Below are positions 1 through 8,034 of a stretch of 36,674 nt of DNA, piece after piece (the first letter of the stretch is position 1; each line of letters starts with the position of its first letter). Both the position numbers and the translations under genes were made by a program. Below the pieces are notes generated by a model. It saw only the letters and a program-made list of their open reading frames with translations. It had not been told where the DNA came from and searched no databases. The DNA is from Sphaerisporangium rufum (GTDB taxonomy: Bacteria; Actinomycetota; Actinomycetes; Streptosporangiales; Streptosporangiaceae): assembly GCF_016863395.1 (NCBI RefSeq), contig NZ_BOOU01000050.1, positions 1 to 36,674 of the forward strand, given 5' to 3'.

Positions 1-1
1 G

Positions 2-511
2 GGCGGCCCGCCGATCTGGATCGGCGCCGGCGGCCGCGTCTCGGTGCGCAAGGCCGCCGAGCTGGGCGACGCCTGGATCATCCCTGGCAACTCGCCCAAG
101 CCCGGCTGGCACCTCCAGGCGATGGAGAACCACGACGACGCGCTCGCCGGGGCCGGAAAGCCGCGCGAGGGCCGCGAGTATCCGATGGTGGTGAACGTGT
201 TCTGCGGCCCGGACCTCGAGCGCGCCCGGGAGACGGTGCGGCCGTACATCGAGCGGGAGTACTTCAACTACGCCGACTACCCGCAGCTCGCCTTCCAGCG
301 CGAGAAGTTCGAGTACATGTGGGAGAACCTGTTCCTGGTGGGCGATCCCGACACGGTGGCCGAGAAGGTCGGCCGGCTGCGGGACTCGGGGGTGAACCAC
401 CTCATCTGCCGCCCGTTCTGGCTGGGCATGTCGCACGACCGGACCGTCGAGTCGGTGAAGCTGTTCGCCCGGGAAGTGATGCCCCGGTTCGCGGAGGTGC
501 CCGCCGCCTGA
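2..511 (+). CDS. LLM-class flavin-dependent oxidoreductase, C-terminal part (5' truncated by window edge)
   Basis: The open frame runs in from the left edge and ends at TGA 509-511, so only about 169 C-terminal residues are visible. The stretch PPIWIGAGG near the start, followed by a KAAELGDAW segment, is the late beta-strand and phosphate-binding region of luciferase-like (LLM) monooxygenases. The final third has the typical VGDPDTVAEKVGRLRDSGVNH segment ending the TIM barrel. Such enzymes use FMN or F420; which one cannot be told from this fragment. It lies 25 bp upstream of the NDP-forming acyl-CoA synthetase and is probably in the same transcript, which suggests oxidation or reduction of an intermediate in the acyl-CoA pathway. 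Family assignment is firm; substrate is unknown. Confidence 0.88.
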   Translation, partial: GGPPIWIGAGGRVSVRKAAELGDAWIIPGNSPKPGWHLQAMENHDDALAGAGKPREGREYPMVVNVFCGPDLERARETVRPYIEREYFNYADYPQLAFQREKFEYMWENLFLVGDPDTVAEKVGRLRDSGVNHLICRPFWLGMSHDRTVESVKLFAREVMPRFAEVPAA

Positions 512-536
512 GGCGGCCGGCGGGGAGGGGAGCGCG

Positions 537-2693
537 ATGAACGGCACCGAGGCGGACGGCGGCGCACCGGGCGGTGGAGACCGGCGGCCCGCGGGGACCG
601 CCGGGCCGGACCTCCGCGGCTTCTTCACCCCCCGGCGGGTGGCGCTGATCGGCGCCAGCGAGTCCTCCGGATGGACCGGCCTGGTGCTGGCGGGCGCCGA
701 CCGGTCTCCAGGGTTGGAGGAGATGATCCTGGTGAACCCGCGGCGCGCCACGGTGCACGGACGGCCCGCGATCCCGAGCCTGGCCGCGCTGGACCGGCCG
801 GCCGACCTGGCGTTCGTGATGGTCGGCCCGGACCGGGTGGCCGGCGCGGTGCGGGACGCCCTCGCGGCCGGCACCCGCGACCTCGTCGTGCTGTCGGCCG
901 GGCTCGGCGAGGCGGGCGCGGAGGGCGGGACGCGGCAGCGCCACCTGGCGGAGCTGTGCGCCGCCGGCGGCGCCCGGCTGCTCGGCCCGAACGTCAGCGG
1001 ATTCGTCAATCCCGCGGGCGGCGTCACGCTGTTCGGCCTGCCGGTGCCGGCGGATCTGCCCGCCGGGCGGGTCGGGGTGGTCATGCAGTCCGGCGGCCTG
1101 GCCACCCACGTCCTCGGCCTGGCGCGCAGCTGGGGCATCGGCCTCAGCCTCCTCGCCACGACCGGGAACGAGGCGGTGCTCACCGCCACCGACGTGCTGG
1201 ATCATCTGGTCGACGACGAGGGCACCGGCGTCGTCGCGGTGTTCCTGGAGTCGGTGCGCGACCCGGCCGCGTTCCGCGCGGTGGCGCTGCGCGCCGCCGG
1301 GCGGGGCAAGCCGATCGTCGCGCTGCACGCCGGCACGTCCACGCTCGGCCGCGCCGCGGCGCTCTCGCACACCGGGGCGCTGGTCGGTGACCACGCGCTC
1401 ACCGCCGCCGCGCTGGAGGACCTCGGCGTGGTGCTGGTGCGCTCGATGGAGGAACTGGTCGCGACCGCGGCGCTGCTCGCCCACCACCCGCGCGGCCTGG
1501 GCGGGCGCCGGCTGGCCGTGGTCGCCGCGTCCGGCGGAGCCTGCGAGCTCATCGCGGACGCCGCCGAGCCGCTCGGGTTCACGCTGCCGCCTTTCTCCGG
1601 AGAGCTGGCCGGGGCGCTGGCGGCGGCGCTGCCCCCGTTCGCCGACGTGCGCAACCCGCTGGACGTCACCGGGTACGTGGTCAAGGCGGCGGACCTGCCG
1701 TTCACCGCTACGGAGCTGGTCGACCGGCATGGCGCCGGCGACCACGACGCGCTGATCCTGCAGTCCGTCGTGCTGCCGGCCGGGCCCGGGCCGGACGAGG
1801 AGGCGGTGCGCGCCCGGTTCCGGCGGCTCGCCGGGGCGGTCCGCGGTGCCACCGTCCCGGTGGTGCTGCAGACCGGCGCGGTGTTCGCGCTGAGCCCGTT
1901 CGCGCTGGAGCTCGTCATGGACAACGACCTCGTCGTCCTGCCGGGCATCGCCGCCGGGATGGCCGCGCTGGACCGGGCGGCGCGGTACGCGGAGATCCTG
2001 CCGCGCGCGCTGCGGGACCGGAGTCCAGCCGCCGTCCCGGCGTGGGCCGGCCGCGGCGACGTGGCGGAGCTGCTGGCGCGGTGCGGCGTCCCGGTGCCGC
2101 CGGAACGCCGCGTCCGCACGGCGGGGGAGGCCGCGCGGGCCGCGGCCGAGCTGGGCTTTCCGGTGGTGCTGAAGGTGGTCAGCGACGACGTGCCGCACAA
2201 GTCGGACGTGGGCGGCGTGGTGCTGGGGCTGGCCGGCCCGGCGGCGGTGTCCGAGGCGTTCTCGGCCATGATGGCCGAGGTGTCCGCGCGCCTGCCCGGC
2301 GCGGCGCTGGATGGCGCGCTGGTGGCGCCGATGCGGCCGCCCGGGGTGGAGTTGCTGGTCAGCGTGGTGAACGACCCGCGCTGGGGGTTGTTGTTGACCG
2401 TGGGGTCGGGCGGGGTGCTGGCCGAGTTGCTGGACGATGTGGTGGTCCGGCCGCTGCCGGTCGCCGAGACGGAGATCCCCGGCATGCTGGCCGGGCTGCG
2501 GGTGGCGCGGCTGCTCGGCGGGTACCGCGGGTCGGCGCCGGCCGACCTGCCCGCCGTCACCGCGGCGATCGTGGGCGTGCAGCGGCTGGCCGGCGCGCTC
2601 GGACCGGACCTGCGCGCCGTCGAGATCAACCCGCTGTGGGTGCGCGGCGAGCAGGTGGAGGCGCTCGACGTGTTGCTCGACTGGGCGCACTGA
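537..2693 (+). CDS. Acetate--CoA ligase (NDP-forming) family acyl-CoA synthetase, fused alpha-beta form
   Basis: The 718-residue protein matches single-chain ADP-forming acyl-CoA synthetases. It has a CoA-binding Rossmann domain (about 25-150), a succinyl-CoA-ligase-like region (about 160-470) and a C-terminal ATP-grasp domain (about 495-715). Two histidines used by this family for phosphoryl relay are visible: His278 in SHTGAL and His554 in PHKSDVGGVV. The ATP-grasp domain ends with the family's EINPLWV segment. The enzyme interconverts an acyl-CoA plus NDP and phosphate with a free acid plus NTP; direction and acid are unknown. ATG 537 is preceded by the strong purine-rich site GGGGAGGGGAG. 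A second paralogue lies at 10514-12799, which is unusual for one pathway. Confidence 0.93.
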   Translation: MNGTEADGGAPGGGDRRPAGTAGPDLRGFFTPRRVALIGASESSGWTGLVLAGADRSPGLEEMILVNPRRATVHGRPAIPSLAALDRPADLAFVMVGPDRVAGAVRDALAAGTRDLVVLSAGLGEAGAEGGTRQRHLAELCAAGGARLLGPNVSGFVNPAGGVTLFGLPVPADLPAGRVGVVMQSGGLATHVLGLARSWGIGLSLLATTGNEAVLTATDVLDHLVDDEGTGVVAVFLESVRDPAAFRAVALRAAGRGKPIVALHAGTSTLGRAAALSHTGALVGDHALTAAALEDLGVVLVRSMEELVATAALLAHHPRGLGGRRLAVVAASGGACELIADAAEPLGFTLPPFSGELAGALAAALPPFADVRNPLDVTGYVVKAADLPFTATELVDRHGAGDHDALILQSVVLPAGPGPDEEAVRARFRRLAGAVRGATVPVVLQTGAVFALSPFALELVMDNDLVVLPGIAAGMAALDRAARYAEILPRALRDRSPAAVPAWAGRGDVAELLARCGVPVPPERRVRTAGEAARAAAELGFPVVLKVVSDDVPHKSDVGGVVLGLAGPAAVSEAFSAMMAEVSARLPGAALDGALVAPMRPPGVELLVSVVNDPRWGLLLTVGSGGVLAELLDDVVVRPLPVAETEIPGMLAGLRVARLLGGYRGSAPADLPAVTAAIVGVQRLAGALGPDLRAVEINPLWVRGEQVEALDVLLDWAH

Positions 2694-2730
2694 CCTCAGA
2701 GGCTGGACAGGCCGTTCCGGGTGCCATAAA

Positions 2731-2754
2731 ATTCCGACTAGTTGGTATGAAATT
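2731..2754 (+). promoter_or_regulatory. Putative TetR-type operator/promoter, site 1 (AMP-ligase transcript)
   Basis: TTCCGACTAGTTGGTA (2732-2747) is an imperfect palindrome centred on ACTAGT; 12 of 16 positions agree with its own reverse complement. The 24-bp block 2731-2754 matches 9279-9302 at 17 of 24 positions in the same orientation, with most differences being transitions. Both sites lie just upstream of acyl-CoA genes. The TACC-N8-GGTA architecture is of the kind bound by TetR-family repressors of acyl-CoA catabolism. No regulator gene is visible. The adjacent TATGAA could be a -10 element, in which case the ATG at 2747 is promoter and not a start codon. Confidence 0.55.
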
Positions 2755-2779
2755 GCTCCAGGCCGAAGAGGTGGAACCG

Positions 2780-4354
2780 TTGGCGCGCAACCTGGCACAT
2801 GATCTGGAAGCCCGGGCGAGCCGATCGCCGGACCGGGTCGGGCTGATCCACGAGGACGGCCGCACCTGGACCTACCGCCAGCTCGACCGGGCGGCCGCCG
2901 CGGTCGCCCGCGACCTGTCCGCCCGGGGAGCGGCCCGGGGCGCCCGGGTGGGCCTCCACCTCGCCAACGGTCCCGAGCTCGTCCTCGGCCTGGCCGGCTG
3001 CTGGAAGGCCGGCCTGGTCCCGGTCCCGATGAGCGGCCTCTACACCGCCGACGAGGTCGGCTCCTGCGTGCGTAAGACCGCGCCCGCCCTGGTGGTGGCC
3101 GACCCGGCCCGGCTGCCCGTCGCCGGCGTCCCGGTCGTCCTCCTCGACGTGCTGCGCTCGGCCGGTGAGGCGGCACGCGTCCCCGGCGCCGCCGCCGTGC
3201 CCGGCGTGGCCGCGCCTGATCCCGCCGCGGACGAGGAAGGGCTGGTGCTGTTCACCGGCGGCTCCACCGGGCTGCCCAAGGCGGTGGCCGTCACCCACGC
3301 CGGCACCCACGCTTCGATGGCGACCCTGGCCCGGGCGCAGAAACGGGGTACGCCGCCCCCGGACGGACTGTACGACCTCGCCGCCGAGGATGTGCCGCCC
3401 AACCTGGTGCTGCTGCCGCTGTTCCACGGCGGCGGCATCCAGTCGCTGCTGTTCGCCTGGCACGTCGGCCGGGCCGTGCTGCTGGTCGAGCGGTTCTCGG
3501 TGGACCGCGTCGCCCGGCTGGTGCCGGGCCACCGGGTGGACAACCTGTTCCTGCTGCCCACCATGGTCTACGACCTGACGCACGCCGCCGAGTCTCCCGA
3601 CCTCTCCTCGGTGCGCACCGTCCTGGTCGCGGGCCAGCGGCTGGACCCGGAGCTGAAGGTGCGGTTCGAGGAACGCTTCGGTGTCACCGTGACGTCCAAC
3701 TACGGCTCCGCCGAGCTCGGCCACGTCGCCGGCTGGCACTCCAGGGACGTGCGCGAGGGGCGCTGGCGGCCGGGCTCGGTCGGCCGCGTCTACGACGGCG
3801 TCGAGCTGGAGGTCCGCGACGAGCGGGGCCGGGCCCTTCCCCCCGGCACCCCTGGCGAGATCTGGGTCAGGTCCACCCGCACCAAGGGATACGCCGACGG
3901 TGGTGGCGACGAGGCACCGCTGGTGCGGGACGGCTGGGTGCGCTCCGGCGACGTCGGCCACCTGGACGCCGACCGCGTGCTGTACCTGGTCGGGCGGATC
4001 AGGGAGGTCATCAAGACCGGCGGCTTCCAGGTGTGGCCCGGGGAGGTGGAGGCGGTGCTGCGACGGCACCCCGCGGTGGCCGACGTCGCCGTGGTGGGCG
4101 TCCCGGACCCGCGGCTCGGCGAGGTGCCCAAAGCGTTCGTCGTGACCCGTGAGCCGGTGCCCCCCGAGGAACTGGTCGAGTGGTGCCGCGACCGGCTCGC
4201 GCACTTCAAGTGCGTCCGGCGGGTGGCCTTCGTGGCCTCGTTGCCGCGCAGCGAGGCCGGCAAGCTCATGCGCGCCGCCCTCGCCGCCGCCGACCCGGCT
4301 CCCAGCGGCCCGCAGACCCCCACCGGCGCCCGGCCTGAGGAGGCCGCGCGATGA
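2780..4354 (+). CDS. AMP-dependent acyl-CoA synthetase/ligase (ANL superfamily)
   Basis: It activates a carboxylic acid to acyl-CoA through an acyl-adenylate. The adenylation P-loop is FTGGSTGLPKAV, a variant of the common YTSGTTGxPK. Further along are the A5-like YGSAELG, the A7/A8 segment SGDVGHLD...GRIREVIKTGGFQVWP, and the C-terminal catalytic lysine in PRSEAGKLMR. About 524 residues is normal for the family. I place the start at TTG 2780 because GAGGTGG (2768-2774) is a near-consensus ribosome site at good spacing and the protein then begins ARNLAHDLEARA, as relatives do. The in-frame ATG at 2747 has no ribosome site and sits inside the putative operator. The 3' end overlaps the flavin reductase start by 4 bp. 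Substrate is unknown. Confidence 0.88.
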   Translation: MARNLAHDLEARASRSPDRVGLIHEDGRTWTYRQLDRAAAAVARDLSARGAARGARVGLHLANGPELVLGLAGCWKAGLVPVPMSGLYTADEVGSCVRKTAPALVVADPARLPVAGVPVVLLDVLRSAGEAARVPGAAAVPGVAAPDPAADEEGLVLFTGGSTGLPKAVAVTHAGTHASMATLARAQKRGTPPPDGLYDLAAEDVPPNLVLLPLFHGGGIQSLLFAWHVGRAVLLVERFSVDRVARLVPGHRVDNLFLLPTMVYDLTHAAESPDLSSVRTVLVAGQRLDPELKVRFEERFGVTVTSNYGSAELGHVAGWHSRDVREGRWRPGSVGRVYDGVELEVRDERGRALPPGTPGEIWVRSTRTKGYADGGGDEAPLVRDGWVRSGDVGHLDADRVLYLVGRIREVIKTGGFQVWPGEVEAVLRRHPAVADVAVVGVPDPRLGEVPKAFVVTREPVPPEELVEWCRDRLAHFKCVRRVAFVASLPRSEAGKLMRAALAAADPAPSGPQTPTGARPEEAAR

Positions 4355-4941
4355 CCGGCCCGATCACCGGTTCCTGGTGCCCGGTCGACTCTCGCCCGGC
4401 CGCCGGCCAGCTGCCGCGCCGCGACGGCGCCGTCCGGCCCGCCGTGGTCCCGGCCGTGGTCCCGGCCCCGATTTCGGGCACGCTCTTCCGTAGCGTGATG
4501 GGCAGCGTGCCCACCAGCGTCGCGGTGGTGGCCGGCATGACGGCGGGCGGGGAGCCGGTCGGGCTGGCGATCGGCACGCTGACCTCCGTCTCGCTGGATC
4601 CGCCATTGATCGCCTTCTGCCCGGGGGCGACCTCCACCAGCTGGCCGAAGATCCGCGCGACCGGCCGCTTCTGCGTGAGCGTGCTGGCCGGCGACCAGCA
4701 GGATGTCTGCGCCGTCTTCGCCAGCAAGCGGCCCGACAAGTTCGCCGGGCTCTCCTGGTCGGTCGCCGGCAACGGTGCCCCGCGGCTGGACGACGTGGTG
4801 GCGTGGCTGGAGTGCGACCTGGAGGCCGAGCACGCGGCCGGCGACCACAGCATCGCGATCGGGCGGGTCACCCGTCTCGGCTCGGGCACCGGCGAGGTCC
4901 CGCTCGTCTTCCTCGGCGGGCGGTACGTCGGTGTCGCCTGA
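4351..4941 (+). CDS. Flavin reductase-like FMN-binding split-barrel protein
   Basis: The protein has 196 residues. After a Pro/Arg-rich N-terminal stretch of about 40 residues, a flavin-reductase-like domain runs from LFRSVMGSVPTSVAVVA to the end, with the SLDPPLIAFCP segment and the GDH motif (AGDHSIAIG) characteristic of HpaC/ActVB-type NAD(P)H:flavin reductases. It would supply reduced FMN or FAD to a flavin-dependent partner such as a monooxygenase. ATG 4351 overlaps the ligase stop (ATGA), with GAGGAGG directly upstream, so the two genes are translationally coupled. No dedicated two-component monooxygenase is next to it; the neighbouring ACAD-fold protein or the LLM enzymes are possible partners, but that is inference. 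Confidence 0.88.
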   Translation: MTGPITGSWCPVDSRPAAGQLPRRDGAVRPAVVPAVVPAPISGTLFRSVMGSVPTSVAVVAGMTAGGEPVGLAIGTLTSVSLDPPLIAFCPGATSTSWPKIRATGRFCVSVLAGDQQDVCAVFASKRPDKFAGLSWSVAGNGAPRLDDVVAWLECDLEAEHAAGDHSIAIGRVTRLGSGTGEVPLVFLGGRYVGVA

Positions 4942-6190
4942 GGCGGCGCCACCGGAACCCGCCGCCGCGCCGCGGCCGGCCGCGATGGCGTCGCCTGAGC
5001 ATGCGGCGTTCCGGGCGCGGCTGCACGCGATCGCCGCCGACGCGGTGCGGCCCCGGGCGGCGGCGATCGACGAGACCGGCCGGTATCCGGTGGACGTGTA
5101 CGACCGGTTCGCCGCCGAAGGGCTGTTCGCCCTCACCTTGCCGCCCGAACTCGGCGGCCCGCGGACCGGCCCCCGGGGGATCGTCGCCCTGACCCACGCC
5201 ACCGAGGTGATGGCCCAGTACTCCAGCGCGGCCGGCCTGATGTTGCTGCTGTCCCGGCTGCCCGCGGCGCCGCTGCTGGCCGGCGGCACCCCGGAGCAGC
5301 GGCGCCGGCTGCTGGTCCCGCTCGGTGCCGGACGCGCACGGGGGGCCTTTTGCATGTCGGAGCCGCAGGCCGGCAGCGACGTGCTCGGCATCGCCGCCCG
5401 CGCCGAGCCGGACGGGGGCGGCTGGCGGCTCACCGGGCACAAGAGCTGGATCTCCGGCGCGGCCGAGGCCGACTGGTACGTCGTCGTCGCGACCACCGCC
5501 GACCCGGCCGACCGGCGGGCCGGCGCGCTGCGCGCCTTCGTGGTCGAGCGGGACGCCCCAGGGGTGGCCGTCCGGTCGCACGCCCGGTCCTCGGTGCGCG
5601 GCATGAGCCTGGGCGACCTCCTGCTGGACGGGGTACCGGTCCCCGGCGGCGCGGCGCTGCCGGGCATCGACGGGCTCGGCCCGCTGCTGGGCGCCCTGGC
5701 GACCATGCGGCCGGTCGTCGCCGCACGCGGGCTCGGCCTGGCCGAGGCCGCGCTCATGGCCGCGGTCCGGTACGCCGGTGAGCGCCGGGTGAACGGAACC
5801 GCGCTGATCCGGCAGCAAGGGATCCGGTGGGAGCTGGCCCGGGCCGCCGCCGACGTCGAGGCGGCCCGCGCGCTGACCTACCAGGCGGCCGGCCTGGTGG
5901 CGGCCGGTACGGCCGGCCCGGAGTCCGCCGCCCGCCTCGCCGTCGCCAAGCTGCACGCCACCGAGTGCGCGGTACGCGTCTCCGGGCTGGCGACCCAGAT
6001 CTTCGGCGCCGCGGGCGCGGTCGCCGGGCATCCGGCCGAGCGCATGTACCGCGACGCGCGCACCCTGACCGTGGTCGAGGGTACCTCGGAGATCCAGCTC
6101 GACCTCATCGCCCGCGGCCTGGAGCGGGGCCACCTGTGGTGGGGGCCGCCGGCGGCGTCCGGACCGGCGGGACCACGTGACGGACCATGA
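4931..6190 (+). CDS. Acyl-CoA dehydrogenase family protein (FadE type)
   Basis: FAD-dependent alpha,beta-dehydrogenation of an acyl-CoA is the expected reaction. Three ACAD domains are present: a helical N-terminus; a middle beta domain with CMSEPQAGSDVLG and GHKSWISGA; and a C-terminal helical domain ending VVEGTSEIQLDLIARGL. The Glu of VEGTSEIQ (residue 383 counted from GTG 4931) is the medium-chain-type catalytic base. GTG 4931 overlaps the flavin reductase end by 11 bp and would be coupled to it, but it adds a Pro/Ala-rich leader. ATG 4985 gives a 401-residue protein starting closer to family norms; neither has a convincing ribosome site. The stop region overlaps the leader of the nitroreductase gene. 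Because it follows a flavin reductase, an ACAD-fold monooxygenase cannot be fully excluded. Confidence 0.88.
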   Translation: MSPEAAPPEPAAAPRPAAMASPEHAAFRARLHAIAADAVRPRAAAIDETGRYPVDVYDRFAAEGLFALTLPPELGGPRTGPRGIVALTHATEVMAQYSSAAGLMLLLSRLPAAPLLAGGTPEQRRRLLVPLGAGRARGAFCMSEPQAGSDVLGIAARAEPDGGGWRLTGHKSWISGAAEADWYVVVATTADPADRRAGALRAFVVERDAPGVAVRSHARSSVRGMSLGDLLLDGVPVPGGAALPGIDGLGPLLGALATMRPVVAARGLGLAEAALMAAVRYAGERRVNGTALIRQQGIRWELARAAADVEAARALTYQAAGLVAAGTAGPESAARLAVAKLHATECAVRVSGLATQIFGAAGAVAGHPAERMYRDARTLTVVEGTSEIQLDLIARGLERGHLWWGPPAASGPAGPRDGP

Positions 6191-6218
6191 GGAACCCGAA
6201 GCAGAGGAAGGAGGCGCC

Positions 6219-7037
6219 ATGGCGGAGCCCGGCACGCAGAAGCCGGCCGGCCCGGTGCGCGAGCCGCTGATCACCGACCTGGAGACGGTGCTGACCACGA
6301 CCCGCGCGGTACGCCGCCGGCTCGACCTGGCACGTCCGGTACCACGCGAACTCGTGCTCGACTGCCTGCGTCTGGCCCTGCAGGCGCCGACCGGCGGGGA
6401 CGCCGAGGACTGGCGTTTCGTCCTGGTCGGCGACCCGGCGACCCGGGCGCGCATCGGCGAGGAATACCGGCGCCTGTTCGACCTGCACGTCCGGCCCCGG
6501 TTGCCGGCGCTCCAGGCCGGGGCCACCATGCGGGCCGGTCCGCCGGGCAGCGACCCGGAGCGGGGCAGGGACCTGGGCCGGGACGGTGCCCAGGACCTTG
6601 GGCACGATCGGGACGGCGCCCAGGATGCCGGTCACGATCTGGACGGCGCGGCCCGGCGCCGGCGGGCCCGCGTCTACGCCGGGGCCGCCTACCTCGCCGA
6701 GAACATCGGGCGGGCACCGTGGCTGGTGCTCGCCTGCGCCACCCGGCCGAACCGCAGTCCGAAGATCGCCGCCGCCGTGTACGGCTCGGTCTTCCCCGCC
6801 GTATGGTCCTTCCAGCTCGCCCTGCGCTCGCACGGGCTCGGCTCGATCATCACGACGCTGCACCTGCGGGATCCGGCGGAGGTGACCCGCATCCTCGGCA
6901 TCCCGGACGGCGTGACGCAGTGCGCGTTGCTACCGGTCGCCTACACGCTCGGTACGGATTTCCGCCCGGCGGCCCGCCGGCCGGTGGCGGAGGTCACCTA
7001 CCTGGACCAGTGGGCCCGCCCGCTGCCCGCGGGCTGA
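6219..7037 (+). CDS. Nitroreductase family protein with a repeat-bearing insertion
   Basis: The N-terminal part (TTTRAVRRRLDL, LALQAPTGGDAEDWRFVLVGD) is the FMN-binding opening of the nitroreductase fold. The C-terminal half (AAAVYGSVFPAVWSFQLALR, SHGLGSIITTLHL) is the dimer-interface and cofactor helix region. The protein has 272 residues, longer than a minimal nitroreductase because of a polar insertion at about residues 105-145 containing a twice-repeated GAQDxGHDxD unit. ATG 6219 follows the excellent ribosome site AAGGAGG (6208-6214), so I prefer it to the GTG at 6177. Family members reduce nitro, quinone or enone groups or act in ring chemistry. In this operon, reduction of a conjugated intermediate is plausible but unproven. 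Confidence 0.88.
   Translation: MAEPGTQKPAGPVREPLITDLETVLTTTRAVRRRLDLARPVPRELVLDCLRLALQAPTGGDAEDWRFVLVGDPATRARIGEEYRRLFDLHVRPRLPALQAGATMRAGPPGSDPERGRDLGRDGAQDLGHDRDGAQDAGHDLDGAARRRRARVYAGAAYLAENIGRAPWLVLACATRPNRSPKIAAAVYGSVFPAVWSFQLALRSHGLGSIITTLHLRDPAEVTRILGIPDGVTQCALLPVAYTLGTDFRPAARRPVAEVTYLDQWARPLPAG
6580..6650 (+). repeat. 30-bp tandem repeat inside the nitroreductase gene
   Basis: Two adjacent 30-bp units (6580-6609 and 6610-6639) and a partial third (6640-6650) begin GGGACGG(T/C)GCCCAGGA and end CACGATC. They keep the reading frame and encode the GAQD-GHD insertion. The repeat explains why this nitroreductase is longer than usual and points to recent slippage-type expansion. Confidence 0.8.
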
Positions 7038-7043
7038 GCCGCC

Positions 7044-8027
7044 GTGCAGATCATGGTCACCCTGGCACCCGACGACCTGGCCGTGCTGCGCCGCCGGGTG
7101 GCGGCCTGCGAGCGTGCCGGGTTCGCCGCCCTCGGCATCGGGGACTCGCCGGGTTATCACGACGTCCACGTCGCGCTCACCGTCGCCGCGCAGGTGCCGG
7201 CCCGGCTGCGGATCGGCCCGATGGTCACCAACGTCGTGACGCGGACCCCGCAGGTCACCGCGCGGGCGCTGCACTCGGTGGACGAGATCGCCGGCGGCCG
7301 GGTCTTCGCCGGGGTCGGCGGGGGCGACAGCGCCCTGGCCGGCGCCGCCGGGGCGGGCGTGGCCGGACTCGCGGCCGGCCTCGGCCGGCTCCGGGAGCAC
7401 TGGCCGGCGGCCGGCGTGCCGGGGCCGGACCGGCCGTGGCGGCTGGTGGTCGCGGCCAACGGCCCGCGTACGCTCGCGCTCGGCGGGGCGATGGCCGATC
7501 TGGTCGTCTCCGGCGCCGGGATCACCGCGGAGGCCGTCCGGCGCGCCCGGACCGCCGTGGCCGCCGGCGAGCGCCGGGCCGGACGCGCGCCCGGGTCGGT
7601 GCCGCTGTGGGCGGTGGCCCGGGTCGCGGTGGCCGGTGACCGGGAGACGGCGCTGGCCGGGTTGCTGCCGTTGCTCGCATCCGGTGCCAACCATGTCTTC
7701 CGCGTGCCGGGCGAAGCGCGCGGGCTGCCGCCCGAGGTGGCGGCTGGAGTGGCCACGTTGCGGGCCCGCTACGACTACGCGGCGCACGGCCACCGTACCG
7801 GGAACCCCAACGCCGCGCTGGTGGAGCGGCTCGGCCTGCGCGAACCGCTCGCCGAGCGGTTCGCGATCGCGGGCACCGCCGCGCAGGTCGCCGCCGGGTT
7901 GCGGGAGCTTTCGGGCCGCGGCGTCGACGGCGTGGTGATCCCGGCGGTGGGCCTGGACGTCGACGATCTGCTGGCCCGGCTCGGCGAGGAGGTGCTGCCG
8001 CTGCTCGGGCGGCACGCGGGCCGGTGA
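7044..8027 (+). CDS. LLM-class (probably F420-dependent) oxidoreductase
   Basis: A full-length luciferase-like TIM-barrel protein of 327 residues. The visible family landmarks are FAALGIGDSPGYHDVHVAL near the N-terminus, RIGPMVTNVVTRTPQVTA, the GRVFAGVGGGDSA cofactor-phosphate loop, and AIAGTAAQVAAGLRELSGRGVDGVVIPA near the end. The organism type and the compact form suggest F420 rather than FMN, but this is inference. It starts at GTG 7044, 6 bp after the nitroreductase stop, and runs into the MFS gene 7 bp later, so the three are co-transcribed. It is the second LLM enzyme in the window, after the fragment at the left edge. It probably performs a hydride transfer on a pathway intermediate. 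Confidence 0.87.
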   Translation: MQIMVTLAPDDLAVLRRRVAACERAGFAALGIGDSPGYHDVHVALTVAAQVPARLRIGPMVTNVVTRTPQVTARALHSVDEIAGGRVFAGVGGGDSALAGAAGAGVAGLAAGLGRLREHWPAAGVPGPDRPWRLVVAANGPRTLALGGAMADLVVSGAGITAEAVRRARTAVAAGERRAGRAPGSVPLWAVARVAVAGDRETALAGLLPLLASGANHVFRVPGEARGLPPEVAAGVATLRARYDYAAHGHRTGNPNAALVERLGLREPLAERFAIAGTAAQVAAGLRELSGRGVDGVVIPAVGLDVDDLLARLGEEVLPLLGRHAGR

Positions 8028-8034
8028 CGGGGCG

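Noticed and set aside
402-3176. A 924-codon minus-strand open frame opposite the NDP-forming synthetase
   Set aside because: Low-complexity Arg/Gly/Pro/His protein antisense to two clear genes; long spurious frames are expected at this GC content.
4703-4930. Extension of the ACAD gene upstream to 4703
   Set aside because: The extra residues are an out-of-frame reading of the flavin reductase gene; the ACAD homology begins after about 4985.
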